Positions 62,767 through 64,000 of a stretch of DNA of 64,000 nucleotides are shown piece after piece. Source of the stretch: Tubulanus polymorphus (taxonomy: Eukaryota; Nemertea; Palaeonemertea; Tubulaniformes; Tubulanidae). Both the position numbers and the translations under genes were made by a program. Numbering within the stretch: position 1 is the stretch's first letter; each line of letters starts with the position of its first letter. The stretch is from contig NC_134029.1 in assembly GCF_964204645.1 (NCBI RefSeq), positions 11,028,850 to 11,092,849 of the forward strand. The letters are read 5' to 3'. Below the pieces are notes generated by a model. That model was not told the origin of the DNA. It made no database searches and saw nothing but the letters and a program-made list of their open reading frames with translations.

Positions 62767-64000
62767 AGTAATTGGGAAAGTAGGCTTTCATACCAGAGGA
62801 CGAGAGGACGAGACACCACTCATCACCACAAGTAATTTTTTTTCCTAATAAATGGGAGAGAATGAACACCAGCCAGAAAATAATGATATTAATAAAAATC
62901 AATATTATTGCCAATATTGTAAAAAAATACGTCGATACATCTAATAAAACACGACATGAAAAAACTGCAAATCATATAAAAAATGTAATAGATTTTGAAA
63001 CTCCAGAAAATTCCAATGAAAGAAAAGAAAGATTAGAAAATATGAATGTGGATGAAATAAAATGTGAAGTTTGTAATGAATTTATAGTAAAAAGGAATTA
63101 TAATAGACATCTCGAATCACAAAAACATTATAAAAATTTAAATAAAAATGTTTTAGGATCAGAATATTTTGATAATAAACCTCAACAAGTAAAAAAATCA
63201 ACTTCAAAAACTAAATCCATTTCAAATAAACCTTACATGGAAAATGTTAGAAATTATATTGATTCACTAGAAATAAAAGATACAATTGAAATCTTAGAAA
63301 CATTACATAGTAAAATTGGTCCTGCAGCTATTATATTTAGATTTTTTAAAGGTACAACAATAGAAGATTATAGTAAATTTAATGAAATAATAGAAAAAAT
63401 ACTAGATTTGATAACAGATGTTGAATATCCAAAAATTAGTATCTCTGGGAAAGTAAGTTTTATAAAGTCAGAAGAAAAAATGGATTATAATATTCAAACA
63501 CTCTCTGAAGAAATAATTTCAAAAACACAAATAAAAGTGAAGTTAGAAAAAATATTTTATGAATTTAAACGTCATATTGAAGAAAGATATTTTGAGGGTT
63601 CTGGTTTAACATTGAATGAAATCATATATTTAGATTTAAATGTTTATAATACAAAAAGGAATAAAACATCAAAAAGTAATAAAATGTTTAAAAATGATTC
63701 AAACTTTACAACAGAAAAGGATATTAAAGCATCATCTTATATTAAATTACCATTTACAACAAAAGCAGTAATAAATATTCAAAATGAAGATAATAAATGT
63801 TTTCTATGGTCAATTATTAGTTGTTTACACCCAACAGAAGATATGACGCATAGTCTTAGAATAACAAATTACCGGAAATATGAAACATTATATAAAATTG
63901 ATCAATATCCTGTAACTATAAAAATGATTCCTAAAATAGAAAAAGTTAATAATTTAAAAGTAAATGTATTCGAATTAATGCAATTACCCAAGACAAAAGG
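62767..64000 (+). mobile_element. Second Polinton, left end, running off the window
   Basis: AGTAATTGGGAAAGTAGGCT at 62767 is a diverged version of the intact element's terminus (AGTAATAGGGATAATGGGCT). 85 bp later a polymerase B gene starts. No fold-back structure is seen at this terminus. The protein is clearly homologous but not close to the first PolB, so it is a different lineage. Confidence 0.8.
62852..64000 (+). pseudogene. polB: Protein-primed DNA polymerase B of the second Polinton, 5' part with an early frameshift
   Basis: The ATG at 62852 has the element-type context (taataaATGG). The frame reads into finger 1 (QYYCQYCKK) and then stops at 62942. The homologous reading continues one frame over from an A7 run at 62921-62927, and from there it is open to the window edge (about 355 codons). 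It carries a second finger (IKCEVCNEFI), SKIGPAA, DVEYPKISISGKVSFIKSE, EERYFEGSGL and DNKCFLWSIISCLHP, all collinear with the first PolB up to about its residue 380. The shift is either a mutation or a homopolymer sequencing error. Exonuclease and polymerase motifs lie beyond the window. Confidence 0.8.

Overview
The window is nuclear DNA of an animal, most likely a marine invertebrate. Host coding capacity is very low, two short host exons have good splice sites, microsatellites are abundant, and animal transposons of several classes are layered on each other. No species can be named from the sequence alone.

The best-defined object is a complete Polinton/Maverick (polintovirus-like) DNA transposon at 10974-29312 (18,339 bp), with near-identical 445-bp terminal inverted repeats (TIRs). 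Its left arm reads rightward: protein-primed DNA polymerase B, a small OB-like protein, a penton-like minor capsid gene with an in-frame stop, several small or membrane proteins, a conserved 433-aa protein, a 530-aa coiled-coil/membrane protein, the double-jelly-roll major capsid protein, and a zinc-finger protein. Its right arm reads leftward: HNH endonuclease, a 194-aa membrane protein, two small proteins, a retroviral-type integrase with chromodomain, and the genome-packaging ATPase. The arms converge on a 0.6-kb AT-rich spacer bounded by a 65-bp inverted repeat. Nearly every gene starts in the context TAAATG. No adenovirus-type protease was found. A second, diverged Polinton enters at 62767 and runs off the right edge with a frameshift early in its polymerase. 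Decayed Polinton pieces lie at 393-525 and 1131-1360, and a lone Polinton-type terminus at 10656-10844.

Around the Polinton, 7.1-48.3 kb is a head-to-tail array of composite units. Each unit has the order: reverse-transcriptase remnant (minus strand), about 1 kb spacer, a 20-bp sequence TATGGTGGCTGATAAGGGCC or a variant, a 31-bp GC-palindrome minisatellite, and a roughly 1.2-kb block of 154-bp tandem repeats. Each 154-bp repeat carries a close match to the CTCF binding site (CACCAGGGGGCG). The minisatellite is open in three forward frames, so it yields many long but spurious reading frames. The Polinton sits inside one CTCF-like block.

The left 7 kb holds MITEs, fold-back elements, a Penelope-like endonuclease remnant and the first minisatellite and CTCF-like blocks. 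From 48.6 to 50.8 kb is a small minus-strand LTR retrotransposon (TG...CA LTRs of 530/527 bp, CTAT duplication, PBS and PPT). From 52.6 to 55.6 kb are exons of a host gene encoding the start of a SAM-like domain and the end of a HECT E3-ligase domain, with middle exons not found. From 57.3 to 59.9 kb is a very large near-perfect palindrome (1,116-bp arms). A second palindromic minisatellite (CAAAAACGAA / TTCGTTTTTG) is scattered over 51.9-61.3 kb.
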